Below are positions 7,071 to 17,238 of a stretch of DNA of 42,302 nt, in pieces. The notes below the pieces were generated by a model that saw only the letters and a program-made list of their open reading frames with translations, did not search any database and was not told the origin of the DNA. Source of the DNA: Sphingomonadales bacterium (GTDB taxonomy: Bacteria; Pseudomonadota; Alphaproteobacteria; Sphingomonadales; Sphingomonadaceae); contig JAGWPW010000046.1 of assembly GCA_028870315.1 (NCBI GenBank), positions 1-42,302 on the forward strand, given 5' to 3'. A program made the translations under genes and the position numbers. Each line of letters begins with the position of its first letter. The stretch's first letter is position 1.

Positions 7071-8038
7071 GGTGGCACCGCCTGCGCGAAGCCGGCGAGC
7101 AACGCAAGGCCGGCATCCTCGTGCCAGCGCAGCATCCGCCCGCTGCGCCGCGCCAGCGCTTCGATCCATTCGCGGCGCATCGCGGCGCGGACCGCGGGAT
7201 GCGCGGTGAGGAGCAGCGCGCCGGGCGCCTCGACCGCCTCGGCGGCGCGCAGCAGCCGCCGTGCGGCAGCGCCGGCGCGATCCCGCGCGAGCATCGCCGG
7301 TAGCGACGGCCGGGTCAGCCGCGCGACGAGCTGGACAAAGCCGAAGCCGTTCATCGCGGTGCGCTCATGCGGCCAGCCGGCAAGCGCCGTGGCCAGCGCT
7401 GTATCGACGGCCTGGCGGTCGGCGCGCTGCGCGAGCGAGGGAAAGTCGATGCCGATCGCGCCCGCGAGGTCGAGCCGGTGGATCGCGCCGGCGATCGCCG
7501 GCACCGCGGCGAGCGCGAGTTCGCGCGGGGGCAGCGTTCCATCGACGTCGATCACCACCATCGCCGGGGTGACCGCGATCACCAGCGCGCCGCCGGCAAA
7601 GGCGACCGCGCCGTCCCAGGCTTCGTCCAGCACCTCCTCCCACAGCCCGGCGGGAAAGCGGCGGGTGGTGGCAACCGCGACGCCCGAGGCGGACAGCCGC
7701 TCGGCCAGCGTGGGCGCGGGGCGCGGCGGTGCGGCGCTCGCCCGGCAGCGCGCAAGCTTGAAGCGTCCCTGCTCGGCGATCGCCTCGCGCAGGATCTCGA
7801 CGATCATCGGCGCGCCCTCGCGCGCGTTCTGCGGCAACTGGTCGATCAGCGCCTCGCTGCCATCGGCAAAGCGCATGGTGCCGCGGCTCGCGCCAGTGCG
7901 GCGGCTGGCGAGCACGCCCTCGGCGATCGTGCCCGCGCTCAGCATGCGCGGCCATGCGAGCCGCGCCGCGACCGCCCTTCCATGGTCGAGAAGCAGCGCG
8001 CGATCCTCGCCGATGCCGCGCTCGACCAGCCATTCCAT
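7067..8038 (-). CDS. Minimal ribonuclease E/G-like protein
   Basis: The protein has 323 residues, against roughly 490 for RNase G. The catalytic core can be recognised in HRLDLAGAIGIDFPSLA and the following FGFVQLVARLTRPSL. These correspond to the RNase E/G segments that carry an active-site Asp and precede the Zn-link. The N-terminal S1 RNA-binding domain is not evident, and the protein ends without the CPxCxG Zn-link that tetramerises RNase E. Such short forms are usual at this locus in sphingomonads. Whether it cleaves RNA is uncertain. Its stop overlaps the yacG start, and it begins 3 bp after maf. Confidence 0.75.
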   Translation of the reverse strand: MEWLVERGIGEDRALLLDHGRAVAARLAWPRMLSAGTIAEGVLASRRTGASRGTMRFADGSEALIDQLPQNAREGAPMIVEILREAIAEQGRFKLARCRASAAPPRPAPTLAERLSASGVAVATTRRFPAGLWEEVLDEAWDGAVAFAGGALVIAVTPAMVVIDVDGTLPPRELALAAVPAIAGAIHRLDLAGAIGIDFPSLAQRADRQAVDTALATALAGWPHERTAMNGFGFVQLVARLTRPSLPAMLARDRAGAAARRLLRAAEAVEAPGALLLTAHPAVRAAMRREWIEALARRSGRMLRWHEDAGLALLAGFAQAVPP

Positions 8039-8041
8039 GGC

Positions 8042-8617
8042 TCAGACCGGGAAGCCCGCAGCGCCAAGCAGTGCGCGCGTCTCGAAAAGCGGCAGCCCGA
8101 CCACCGCCGAATGGCTGCCGGCGATCCAGGCGATCAACGCCTCGGCCCGGCCCTGGATCGCATAGCCGCCGGCCTTGCCGTGCCATTCGCCGGCGGCAAG
8201 ATAGGCGTCGATCTCCTGCCCCGAAAGCGGCTTGAAGCGCACGACCGTCTCGGACAGCCGCTCGCGCAGCCGGCCATCGGGCGCAAGCAGCGCCACCGCC
8301 GAGAACACGCGATGGCGCCGCCCCGAAAGCAGCGCGAGGCATTGGCGCGCGCAACCCTCGTCCTCGGCCTTGGGCATGATCCGCCGGCCGAGCGCGACCA
8401 CGGTGTCGCCGGCAAGCACATGCGCATCGGGCGAAGGCACCGCACCGGCTTTTTCGCGCGCCATGCGCACCGCATAGGCACGCGGCAGTTCGCCGGCATG
8501 CGGGGTTTCGTCGATATCCGCGCCGATGATCGCCGCAGGCGCGATCCCCAGCCTTGCGAGCAGCGCCTGCCGGCGCGCCGAGGCCGAGGCAAGGATCAGC
8601 GCGGGCGCCTGCGCCAT
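8042..8617 (-). CDS. maf: Maf-type nucleoside triphosphate pyrophosphatase
   Basis: The protein has 191 residues from the ATG at 8617 (MAQAPALILASAS). Family motifs are present in order: LILASASARRQALLARLG at the N-terminus, then ADIDETP, AREKAGAV, LAGDTVVALGRRIMPKA, and GGYAIQGRAEALI near the end. Maf proteins hydrolyse non-canonical or canonical NTPs to NMP and pyrophosphate in the cytoplasm and act in housecleaning and septum control. It lies 10 bp after infA in the infA-maf-RNase-yacG block. A longer frame to 8695 runs into infA and is rejected as the start. Confidence 0.93.
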   Translation of the reverse strand: MAQAPALILASASARRQALLARLGIAPAAIIGADIDETPHAGELPRAYAVRMAREKAGAVPSPDAHVLAGDTVVALGRRIMPKAEDEGCARQCLALLSGRRHRVFSAVALLAPDGRLRERLSETVVRFKPLSGQEIDAYLAAGEWHGKAGGYAIQGRAEALIAWIAGSHSAVVGLPLFETRALLGAAGFPV

Positions 8618-8627
8618 CGCGCGCGGT

Positions 8628-8873
8628 TCAGTAAGCGCCCGGCCCGCCGCGCCCCGGCATGAAGCGGTAGGTGATGCGCCCCTTGGTGAGATCATAGGGG
8701 GTCAGCTCGACCAGCACCTCGTCGCCCACCAGCACGCGGATGCGGTTCTTGCGCATCTTGCCGGCGGTGTGGCCGAGAATCTCGTGATTGTTCTCCAGCC
8801 GGACGCGGAACATGGCGTTGGGCAGCAGTTCCACCACCTGGCCGCGCATTTCGAGAAGTTCTTCTTTCGCCAT
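8628..8873 (-). CDS. infA: Translation initiation factor IF-1
   Basis: The protein has 81 residues from the ATG at 8873 ([20 protein letters not shown]). It is a single S1/OB fold with the IF-1 pattern [20 protein letters not shown] and [20 protein letters not shown], then KGRITYRF. The ~10-residue Gly-rich tail ([10 protein letters not shown]) makes it slightly longer than the 72-residue E. coli protein. It heads the minus-strand block and diverges from uvrC across 126 bp. Confidence 0.96.
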   Translation of the reverse strand: MAKEELLEMRGQVVELLPNAMFRVRLENNHEILGHTAGKMRKNRIRVLVGDEVLVELTPYDLTKGRITYRFMPGRGGPGAY

Positions 8874-8999
8874 CCGGCTGCTGCTATCCTGTGATGATCG
8901 GGTTTCGTGCGCGGGCCATAGGCGCAGAGCGCGCAAAAGAAAAGGCTCGGCGGCGCGGGCGCTTTGCGCTTCGCTGGCGAACGCCTATCTGCTGGCGCG

Positions 9000-10934
9000 A
9001 TGTCCGATCCGCAGTCGCCCGAGCGTTTCCACGAAGACCGCGCCACCGATACCGTGCGCGGTTCGGACAAGCCCGATCTGGCCGCGGGCGAGGCGGCCAT
9101 TCGCGAGGTGCTGCAAACGCTACCCACGCGACCCGGGGTCTATCGCATGGTCGATGCACGTGGCGAGGTGCTGTACGTCGGCAAGGCGCGAAGCCTGCGC
9201 GCGCGCGTTGCCAGCTACACCCAGGTCGAGCGGCTGCCGATCCGGCTTCAGCGCATGGTCAGCCAGTGCCGCGGCATGACCATCGTCACCACCAACAGCG
9301 AGGCCGAGGCGCTGCTGCTCGAAGCGCAGCTCATCAAGCGCTTCCGCCCGCCGTATAATGTGCTGCTGCGCGACGACAAAAGCTTCCCCTTCATCCTGCT
9401 GCGCGGCGAGCATGGCTTTCCGCGGATCATGAAGCACCGCGGTGCGCGGCGGCTGAAGGGCGATTACTATGGCCCTTTCGCCAGCGCCGGATCGGTCAAC
9501 ACGACGATCAATGCGCTCCAGAAGCTGTTCCTGTTGCGCAGTTGCACCGACAGCTTCTTCGCGCGCCGCGACCGGCCGTGCCTGCTTTACCAGATCAGGC
9601 GGTGCAGCGCGCCCTGCGTCGATCGCATCAGCGCCGCCGCCTATGGCGAGCTGGTCGAGGAGGCGCGCGCCTTCCTCGGCGGCAGGAGCGGCGCGGTGCA
9701 GGCGCGAATCCAGGCGCAGATGGAGGAGGCGGCCGAGGCGCTCGACTTCGAGCGCGCCGCGATGCTGCGCGACCGGCTGCGCGCCGCAACCTTCATCCAG
9801 GGCAGCCAGGCGATCAATGCCGAAGCGCTCGGCGATGCCGATATCTTCGCGCTGGCCGCGCGCGGCGGGCATATCGGCATCCAGGCGTTCTTCATCCGCG
9901 GCGGCCAGAACTGGGGGCACCGCGCCTTCTTCCCCAGCCACACCGAAGGTCTGGCGGAGGAGGACGTGCTGCAGGCGTTCCTCACCCAGTTCTACGAGGA
10001 GGTGCCGCCGCCGCGCGTCATCCTCACCGATCGCGCGCTGCCCGAGAGCGCGCTTGTCGCCGAGGCGCTGCGCGCGCGGGCGGGCGGGCGCGTCCACCTT
10101 CATGTGCCGCGGCGCGGCGAACGCCGGCGGCTGATCGAGCAGGCCGAGCGCAACGCCGGCGAGGCGCTCGACCGCCGCCTCGCCGAAACCGGCACCCGGG
10201 CGAAAATCTGGCGCGAAATGACCGAATTCCTTGAATTGGACGAGGAACCCGATCGCGTCGAAATCTATGACAACAGCCATATCCAGGGCAGCCATGCGAC
10301 AGGCGCGATGGTCGTCGCCGGCCCCGAGGGCTTGCGCAAGGGGCAGTATCGCAAATGGACGATCAGGCGCGCTGAAACCGCGCCGGGCGATGATTTCGCG
10401 ATGATGCGCGAGGTGTTCCAGCGCCGCTTCGCCCGCGCCATGGCCGAAGACCCCGATCGCGCGACCGCCGGCGATGCCGGCATCTGGCCCGATCTCGTGC
10501 TGATCGACGGCGGCCGGGGGCAATTGTCGGCGGTGCGCGCGGCGCTGGAGGAGCTTGGCATCGAGGATCTGTGCCTGATCGGCGTCTCCAAGGGGCCGGA
10601 TCGCAACGCCGGCCGCGAGCAGTTCCACCTGCCCGACGGCCGCGAGAAGATGCTGCCGCTCCATTCACCCGTGCTCTTCCACCTCCAGCGGCTGCGCGAC
10701 GAGGCGCATCGCTTCGCGATCGGCGCGCATCGCGAAAAGCGCAGCCGTGCGATCACCGCGAGCCCGCTCGATGAAATTCCGGGGATCGGCCCGGCGCGCA
10801 AGCGCGCGCTGCTGCTCCATTTCGGCACCGCCAGCCGGGTGCGCGCCGCCGCGCTCGCCGATCTGCAACGCGCGCCCGGCGTCAGCGCGGCGGTGGCGCG
10901 GACGGTGTATGATTTCTATCACCCGAACGGGTGA
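9000..10934 (+). CDS. uvrC: Excinuclease ABC subunit C
   Basis: The protein has 644 residues from the ATG at 9000 (MSDPQSPERF). The N-terminal GIY-YIG nuclease is clear (RPGVYRMVDARGEVLYVGKA). A UVR motif follows (IQAQMEEAAEALDFERAAML), then the RNase H-like 5' nuclease domain (EIYDNSHIQGSHATGAMVV; DLVLIDGGRGQL), and a C-terminal helix-hairpin-helix (LDEIPGIGPARKRALLLHFG). UvrC makes the dual incisions in nucleotide excision repair together with UvrB. It is monocistronic here and convergent with hppA. Confidence 0.97.
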   Translation: MSDPQSPERFHEDRATDTVRGSDKPDLAAGEAAIREVLQTLPTRPGVYRMVDARGEVLYVGKARSLRARVASYTQVERLPIRLQRMVSQCRGMTIVTTNSEAEALLLEAQLIKRFRPPYNVLLRDDKSFPFILLRGEHGFPRIMKHRGARRLKGDYYGPFASAGSVNTTINALQKLFLLRSCTDSFFARRDRPCLLYQIRRCSAPCVDRISAAAYGELVEEARAFLGGRSGAVQARIQAQMEEAAEALDFERAAMLRDRLRAATFIQGSQAINAEALGDADIFALAARGGHIGIQAFFIRGGQNWGHRAFFPSHTEGLAEEDVLQAFLTQFYEEVPPPRVILTDRALPESALVAEALRARAGGRVHLHVPRRGERRRLIEQAERNAGEALDRRLAETGTRAKIWREMTEFLELDEEPDRVEIYDNSHIQGSHATGAMVVAGPEGLRKGQYRKWTIRRAETAPGDDFAMMREVFQRRFARAMAEDPDRATAGDAGIWPDLVLIDGGRGQLSAVRAALEELGIEDLCLIGVSKGPDRNAGREQFHLPDGREKMLPLHSPVLFHLQRLRDEAHRFAIGAHREKRSRAITASPLDEIPGIGPARKRALLLHFGTASRVRAAALADLQRAPGVSAAVARTVYDFYHPNG

Positions 10935-11014
10935 GCGGCGGGCGGGATCCGTCGCTTGCGACGCGGGTTTTCAATCGAGCGCTCCGCGTGGTCCGCGTCT
11001 GTCGAAACGCCGGA

Positions 11015-11046
11015 GCACTTTCCGATCATTCAGGATCGGAAAGTGC
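11015..11046. repeat. Perfect hairpin between convergent uvrC and hppA
   Basis: GCACTTTCCGATC (11015-11027) pairs perfectly with GATCGGAAAGTGC (11034-11046) around ATTCAG. The hairpin is in the 152-bp gap where both genes end, so it may terminate or protect both mRNAs. No T-run flanks it, so Rho-independent termination is not certain. Confidence 0.6.
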
Positions 11047-11086
11047 GCTCAGCCTGCGCGGCGCCTGGGCGGTGCCTTTCCGCTCC

Positions 11087-13183
<2,097 letters not shown>

Positions 13184-13257
13184 GCGATGATCCCCTCTCT
13201 ATCCCATTACCCGGCCGGTGTCGTCCGGCCGGACGCCCGTTTGCCGGTGGCCTAAAG

Positions 13258-13301
13258 GCCGGTTTTGCGCGGTGCAAGTCCCTTCGTCGCGCAAAACCGG
13301 C
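13258..13301. repeat. 14-bp-arm inverted repeat in the hppA upstream region
   Basis: GCCGGTTTTGCGCG (13258-13271) pairs perfectly with CGCGCAAAACCGGC (13288-13301) around a 16-nt loop. It lies 75-118 bp upstream of the hppA start and 69 bp upstream of the divergent small gene. It could be a REP-like element or a terminator-like structure; nothing in the sequence decides. Confidence 0.55.
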
Positions 13302-13319
13302 ACGGCGCACTTACACTTT

Positions 13320-13341
13320 GGTAAGGTAAATCAGGGTAAGG
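13320..13341. promoter_or_regulatory. Direct repeat GGTAAGG upstream of the small membrane protein gene
   Basis: GGTAAGG occurs at 13320-13326 and 13335-13341. The 15-bp centre-to-centre spacing is more than one helical turn, and a partial third copy (AGGTAAA) overlaps the first. The pair ends 28 bp before the ATG at 13370. It may be a regulator site or part of a promoter; no clean -35/-10 pair was recognised. Confidence 0.3.
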
Positions 13342-13369
13342 CAATGACACCAAGCAGTTAGGGGTGGTC

Positions 13370-13564
13370 ATGGCGGTCCGTCACGCGATCGGAAGAGCGC
13401 TGGAATGGATGCCGTTCCTGTTCGGAATCGGCTTTCTCGCGCCGCTCGCCATCACCATTTTCAGCCATATCTGGCCGGCGGCGGGTGCGCGCTGCATCTG
13501 GGCGGGGCTGATCCTCGGCGGCGGCTGGGGGCTGCTCACCGTGCGGCGCGGTCGCTGGCTGTAA
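13370..13564 (+). CDS. Small membrane protein of unknown function
   Basis: The protein has 64 residues from the ATG at 13370; a GTG two codons upstream is possible. GGGG precedes the ATG by about 5 nt. Two hydrophobic segments are visible, one around residues 14-32 (MPFLFGIGFLAPLAITIF) and one around 43-57 (WAGLILGGGWGLLTV), and the C-terminus is basic (RRGRWL). I do not recognise a family. The stop is 10 bp before the desaturase start, so the two are probably co-transcribed. It may assist or anchor that enzyme, but this is inference. Confidence 0.7.
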   Translation: MAVRHAIGRALEWMPFLFGIGFLAPLAITIFSHIWPAAGARCIWAGLILGGGWGLLTVRRGRWL

Positions 13565-13574
13565 CGGGCGGACG

Positions 13575-14531
13575 ATGAGCCGGATCGACCTTGCGATCGC
13601 CGACCACATCGACACGGGCGCGCCGCCGCCCGGGCTCGACTGGCCGGAGCGCGCCGGGCTGCGCGCGCTGCGCAAGCAGGAGCTGGCGATCGCGCGCCGG
13701 TTCTACGGCGGTCCGGCTGCGCTCTATACCGCGCTCGCATTCGTCCAGTTCGGCGTGTGGCTGGCGCTGTTTCCGCTGACCATGACCGGGCGCGTCAGCC
13801 CGTTCCTTGCCTGCCCTCTCGCGACGCTGATCGGCATCGCCGGCTTCATCACCGGCCATGAGGCGATGCACGGCAATCTCAAGCCCGGCGCGCATCCCGC
13901 GCGCGGGCTCAACGCCGTGGTCGGGGTGATCTCGCTGCTGCCGCTGGTCATGCCCTTTTCGATGGGGCGGCTGACGCATGGCGCGCATCACACCCATTGC
14001 AACGATCCCGAGCGCGATCCCGATTGCTGCGATGCCGCGCCCAACGCCTGGGCGGCTTTGATCAGGACCTTGTACAACCGCCAGCCGGGCGTGCCCGGCG
14101 TGACCTTTCACTACCGCCGCGTGCTCCGGATGATCGGCACCCCCGAGGCGGCCGCCGCCGGGCGCATGGCGGTGATGTATCAGTTCGGCTTCGTTGGCGT
14201 GCTGTCGGCGCTGGCATGGAGCGGTCATGCGCTCACCGCCGCGCTGGTCTGGTGGCTGCCGCGCCAGCTGGCGCTATCCTATATCCGCTTCACCTTCAGC
14301 TGGGCGCCGCACCACCCGCGCCAAAATCGCGGCAGCCGCTATACCAACACGCGGGTGTTCGGCGGCCGCATCGGCAATCTGCTGTCGATGGGGATGCAGT
14401 ATCACATCATCCATCACCTCTATCCCAACATCCTCATCCATCGCACCCGGCCCGCCTTCGAAGCGCTGCGCGAGGTGCTCGAGGCGCGCGGCGTCGATTG
14501 CTCGGCCCAGCCGCGGCGCAACGAGCGCTAG
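13575..14531 (+). CDS. Membrane fatty-acid desaturase / carotenoid hydroxylase-type di-iron enzyme
   Basis: The protein has 318 residues with several membrane helices. The three His boxes of the membrane di-iron superfamily are present: HEAMH (95-99), HGAHHTH (135-141) and HIIHH (277-281). The last is followed by LYPN, as in beta-carotene hydroxylase/ketolase-like (CrtR-type) members, in which the box is often HLIHHLYP. Soluble acyl-ACP desaturases are a different fold. The substrate could be an acyl chain, a sphingolipid or a carotenoid, and the neighbourhood does not decide. It follows a small membrane protein gene by 10 bp. Confidence 0.83.
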   Translation: MSRIDLAIADHIDTGAPPPGLDWPERAGLRALRKQELAIARRFYGGPAALYTALAFVQFGVWLALFPLTMTGRVSPFLACPLATLIGIAGFITGHEAMHGNLKPGAHPARGLNAVVGVISLLPLVMPFSMGRLTHGAHHTHCNDPERDPDCCDAAPNAWAALIRTLYNRQPGVPGVTFHYRRVLRMIGTPEAAAAGRMAVMYQFGFVGVLSALAWSGHALTAALVWWLPRQLALSYIRFTFSWAPHHPRQNRGSRYTNTRVFGGRIGNLLSMGMQYHIIHHLYPNILIHRTRPAFEALREVLEARGVDCSAQPRRNER

Positions 14532-14556
14532 CGCGGCACGTCGAAACAGGGGCCGC

Positions 14557-14580
14557 GGCTTTCGGCAAAAAGCGATGCTC
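14557..14580. repeat. Half copy of the GAGCATCG palindromic repeat family
   Basis: The sequence GGCTTTCGGCAAAAAGCGAT followed by GCTC lies between the convergent desaturase and thiL genes. It closely matches the right half of the element at 24677-24734 (TTTCGGCAAGAAGCGATG). The left half is not recognisable here. Confidence 0.45.
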
Positions 14581-14589
14581 CAGACCCGT

Positions 14590-15516
14590 TCAGCATGGGT
14601 CAGGCGCTGATGCGCCATGTTCGTAGCCCAGGCGCTCGCCGGCGGCGGGCGCAACCCCGTCGAGCAGCAGCGGCGCTTCGCCTTGCGGCAGGACGCGGCC
14701 GATCGCAAAGGCGGCGACCGGCGGTTGCCGGCCGGCGGGAAGCGTGAAGAGCAACTGATAGTCATCGCCCCAGCGCAGCGCCGCGGCGCACGGCGCGAGG
14801 GGAGCGAGCGGCACCGCCGCGCTGTCGATCGCGATCGTCACCCCCGAGGCGCGGGCGAGGCGGGTGGCATCGAGCAGCAGCCCGTCCGAGACATCCATCA
14901 TCGCCGTGACATGCGGGGCGAGCAGCCGCCCTTCGGCGATGAGCGGGCGCGGGCGGCGGAAGGCCAGCGTCTCATCGGGCGTGCCGCGCCCGTCGCGCAG
15001 CGCCTCATAGCCGAGCATCGCCGCGCCCAGCGCGCCGGTGAGCCACAGCCCGTCGCCCGCGCGCGCGCCGCTGCGCGCGGGCACCGGGCGATGGGTCGCG
15101 CGGCCGAGCGCGGTCAGCCCGAGGCAGCGCGGCCCGAGGGCCGCGATCGTGTCGCCGCCGAGCAGCGGGGTCGCGAATGCGACGAGCGCGGCCTCCAGCC
15201 CTTCGAGAAAGCGCGTGTCGGCGCTGCCGAGCGCATAGCCGAGCAGCACGCCGACCGGCTCGGCGCCCTTCGCTGCAAGGTCCGACAGATTGGTCGCGAC
15301 CAGCTTCCAGGCGATGTCGGCCTCGTCCTGGCCGGGCAGCCAGTGGACGCCCTCGGCCATCATGTCATGGGTGACGACCAGCGTCTCGCCGCCGAATGCA
15401 AGGACCGCGCAATCGTCGGCGAAGCCGCGCGCGGCGGGATGGCGGGCGAGGCGTTGCAGCCGCGCGAGAAAGCCGGCCTCGCTGCCCGCCTTGTCAGCGC
15501 ACATGTCAGCGCACAT
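14590..15516 (-). CDS. thiL: Thiamine-monophosphate kinase
   Basis: The protein has 308 residues from the ATG at 15516, or 304 from an equivalent ATG at 15504. PurM-like kinase motifs are present: DDCAVLAF, VVTHDMMAEGVHW, NLSDLAAKGAEPVGVLLG, LLGGDT, and GDGLWLTGALGAA with MMDVSDGLLLDATRLA. ThiL phosphorylates thiamine monophosphate to the diphosphate with ATP. The start region consists of a 12-bp tandem repeat that gives two in-frame ATGs (N-terminus MCADMCADKAGSEAGFL). The first lies 1 bp after the nusB stop (TGACATG), so translation is coupled. Confidence 0.93.
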   Translation of the reverse strand: MCADMCADKAGSEAGFLARLQRLARHPAARGFADDCAVLAFGGETLVVTHDMMAEGVHWLPGQDEADIAWKLVATNLSDLAAKGAEPVGVLLGYALGSADTRFLEGLEAALVAFATPLLGGDTIAALGPRCLGLTALGRATHRPVPARSGARAGDGLWLTGALGAAMLGYEALRDGRGTPDETLAFRRPRPLIAEGRLLAPHVTAMMDVSDGLLLDATRLARASGVTIAIDSAAVPLAPLAPCAAALRWGDDYQLLFTLPAGRQPPVAAFAIGRVLPQGEAPLLLDGVAPAAGERLGYEHGASAPDPC

Positions 15517-15524
15517 GTCAGCGC
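15489..15524. repeat. Three-unit 12-bp tandem repeat at the nusB-thiL junction
   Basis: On the minus strand the unit TGCGCTGACATG occurs twice, followed by TGCGCTGACAAG. It holds the nusB stop (TGA) and both candidate thiL start codons. Change in copy number would add or remove four residues (CADM) without shifting frame. Confidence 0.8.
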
Positions 15525-15955
15525 ACTGCGCGCGCGACCGCGTCGAGCACGCCATTGGCGAATTTCGCCTCGCGCGGGTCGAAGAAGGCGTGGGCGACAT
15601 CGACATATTCGTCGATCACCGTGGCGATGCCGATATCGGGCCGGGCGATCAGTTCCCAGGCGCCGGCGCGCAGGATCTGGAGCATGGTGCGGTCGAGCCG
15701 TTCGAGCCGCCAGCCCTCGCTCAGCCGCGCCGCGAGCAGGCCATCGATTTCCTCTGCCCGCGCCAGCGCGCCGGTGACGATCGCGTCGAAGAAATCGCTT
15801 TCGGCGGCGGCGAATTCGACCCCGTCGATGGTCGCGCCAAGGCGATGGCGGTGGAATTCATCGAGCAGCGCGGCCAGCGGGCGCGGCTCCATCGCCTGCT
15901 GGTAGAGCGCCTGCACCGCGGCGAGCCGTGCCGCCGAACGCGCGCGCGCGTTCAC
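15518..15955 (-). CDS. nusB: Transcription antitermination factor NusB
   Basis: This 145-residue, all-helical protein begins with SAARLAAVQALYQQAM, the usual NusB N-terminus. The middle matches the family (WRLERLDRTMLQILRAGAWEL), as does the final helix (IGIATVIDEYVDVAHAFFDPREAKFANGVLD). NusB binds boxA RNA with NusE/S10 in rRNA antitermination. Its ATG overlaps the hisD stop (ATGA), and thiL follows 1 bp after its stop. The nusB-thiL pairing is common in bacteria. Confidence 0.96.
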   Translation of the reverse strand: MNARARSAARLAAVQALYQQAMEPRPLAALLDEFHRHRLGATIDGVEFAAAESDFFDAIVTGALARAEEIDGLLAARLSEGWRLERLDRTMLQILRAGAWELIARPDIGIATVIDEYVDVAHAFFDPREAKFANGVLDAVARAVR

Positions 15956-17238
15956 AGCCGCACCGCGATCGAGCGGGCATGCGCGGGCAGCCCTTCGGCC
16001 ATGGCCAGCGCCCGCGCCGCCGGGCCGATCGCGGCGAGCGCGGCGCGATCGAGTTCGATGAAGCTCGTGCGTTTCATGAAATCGAGCACCGACAGCCCCG
16101 AGGCGAAGCGGGCGCGGCGCCCGGTCGGCAGGACATGGTTCGGCCCCGCAACATAATCGCCCACCGCCTCGGGCGTATAGCGGCCGAGAAACACCGAGCC
16201 CGCATGGCGGATCGCGGCGAACAGCGGCTCGGGATCGGCGAGCGCCAGCTCGACATGCTCGGCGGCGAGCGCATCGGCGAGCGCGGCTGCCTCGTCGAGA
16301 TGCGCGACGGTGATGATCGTGCCATACCGCGCCCAGCTTTCGGCGGCGACCGCGCCGGTCGCCAGCTCCGCCAGCCCGGCGCAGACCGCGGCATCGACCG
16401 CATCGGCGAAATCGGCATCGTCGGTGATCAGGATCGCCTGCGCCAGCGGATCGTGCTCGGCCTGGCTCAGCAGGTCGGCGGCGATCCAGCGCGGATCGTT
16501 GGCGGCATCGGCGATCACCAGGATTTCGCTCGGCCCGGCCACCATGTCGATACCGACGACGCCATAAAGCTGGCGCTTGGCCTCGGCGACCCAGGCATTG
16601 CCCGGGCCGGTGACGACATCGACCCGGCCGATCCGCGCGGTGCCGAAGGCGAGCGCGGCGATGGCCTGCGCGCCGCCGACGCGCCAGATCTCGCTCACCC
16701 CGGCGACATGCGCCGCAGCGAGCACCAGCGGATTGACCACGCCATCGGGGGTCGGCGTCACCACCGCCAGCCGCGCCACGCCCGCGACCTTGGCAGGGAT
16801 CGCGTTCATCAGCAGCGAGGAAGGATAGGCCGCGCGCCCGCCCGGAATATAGAGCCCGGCGGCATCGACCGCGCGCCAGCGCGCGCCCAGGCGCACGCCG
16901 GCATCGTCGCGGTAGTCGCGGTTTTCGGGAAGCTGCGCTTCGTGATAGGCGCGGATGCGCGCGGCGGCGAGGTCGAGTGCTTCGCGCAGCCCGGCATCGA
17001 GCGCCGCATAGGCGCGCGCGCAGGCTTCGGGCGCGATCCGCCAGTCGGCCTCGGCGGCAAGGCGATGGCGGTCGAGGCGCAAGGTCAGCTCGACAAGCGC
17101 GGCATCGCCTTGGGCGCGCACCCGGGCGATGATCGCCGCAACATCGGCGGCGATCGCCGGATCGCTTTCGCGCCGGTCGCGGACCAGCCGGTCGAAGGCT
17201 TCGGCAAAGCCCGCCTCGCGCGAATCGAGCCGCGGCAT
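15952..17238 (-). CDS. hisD: Histidinol dehydrogenase
   Basis: The protein has 428 residues from the ATG at 17238 ([11 protein letters not shown]). The frame extends to 17601, but that part shadows hisG. Family motifs include GLYIPGGRAAYPSSLLMNAIPAKVAGV, GGAQAIAALAFGT, VVTGPGNAWVAEAKRQLYG, the zinc and substrate segment GPSEILVIAD, and SQAEHDPLAQAIL with the catalytic Glu-His pair. HisD oxidises histidinol to histidine with two NAD+, the last two steps of the pathway. Its start overlaps the hisG stop and its stop overlaps the nusB start. Confidence 0.97.
   Translation of the reverse strand: MPRLDSREAGFAEAFDRLVRDRRESDPAIAADVAAIIARVRAQGDAALVELTLRLDRHRLAAEADWRIAPEACARAYAALDAGLREALDLAAARIRAYHEAQLPENRDYRDDAGVRLGARWRAVDAAGLYIPGGRAAYPSSLLMNAIPAKVAGVARLAVVTPTPDGVVNPLVLAAAHVAGVSEIWRVGGAQAIAALAFGTARIGRVDVVTGPGNAWVAEAKRQLYGVVGIDMVAGPSEILVIADAANDPRWIAADLLSQAEHDPLAQAILITDDADFADAVDAAVCAGLAELATGAVAAESWARYGTIITVAHLDEAAALADALAAEHVELALADPEPLFAAIRHAGSVFLGRYTPEAVGDYVAGPNHVLPTGRRARFASGLSVLDFMKRTSFIELDRAALAAIGPAARALAMAEGLPAHARSIAVRL

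Noticed and set aside
15489..15524. CRISPR-like or direct-repeat array
   Set aside because: Only three 12-bp units without spacers; it is a tandem repeat within coding sequence.
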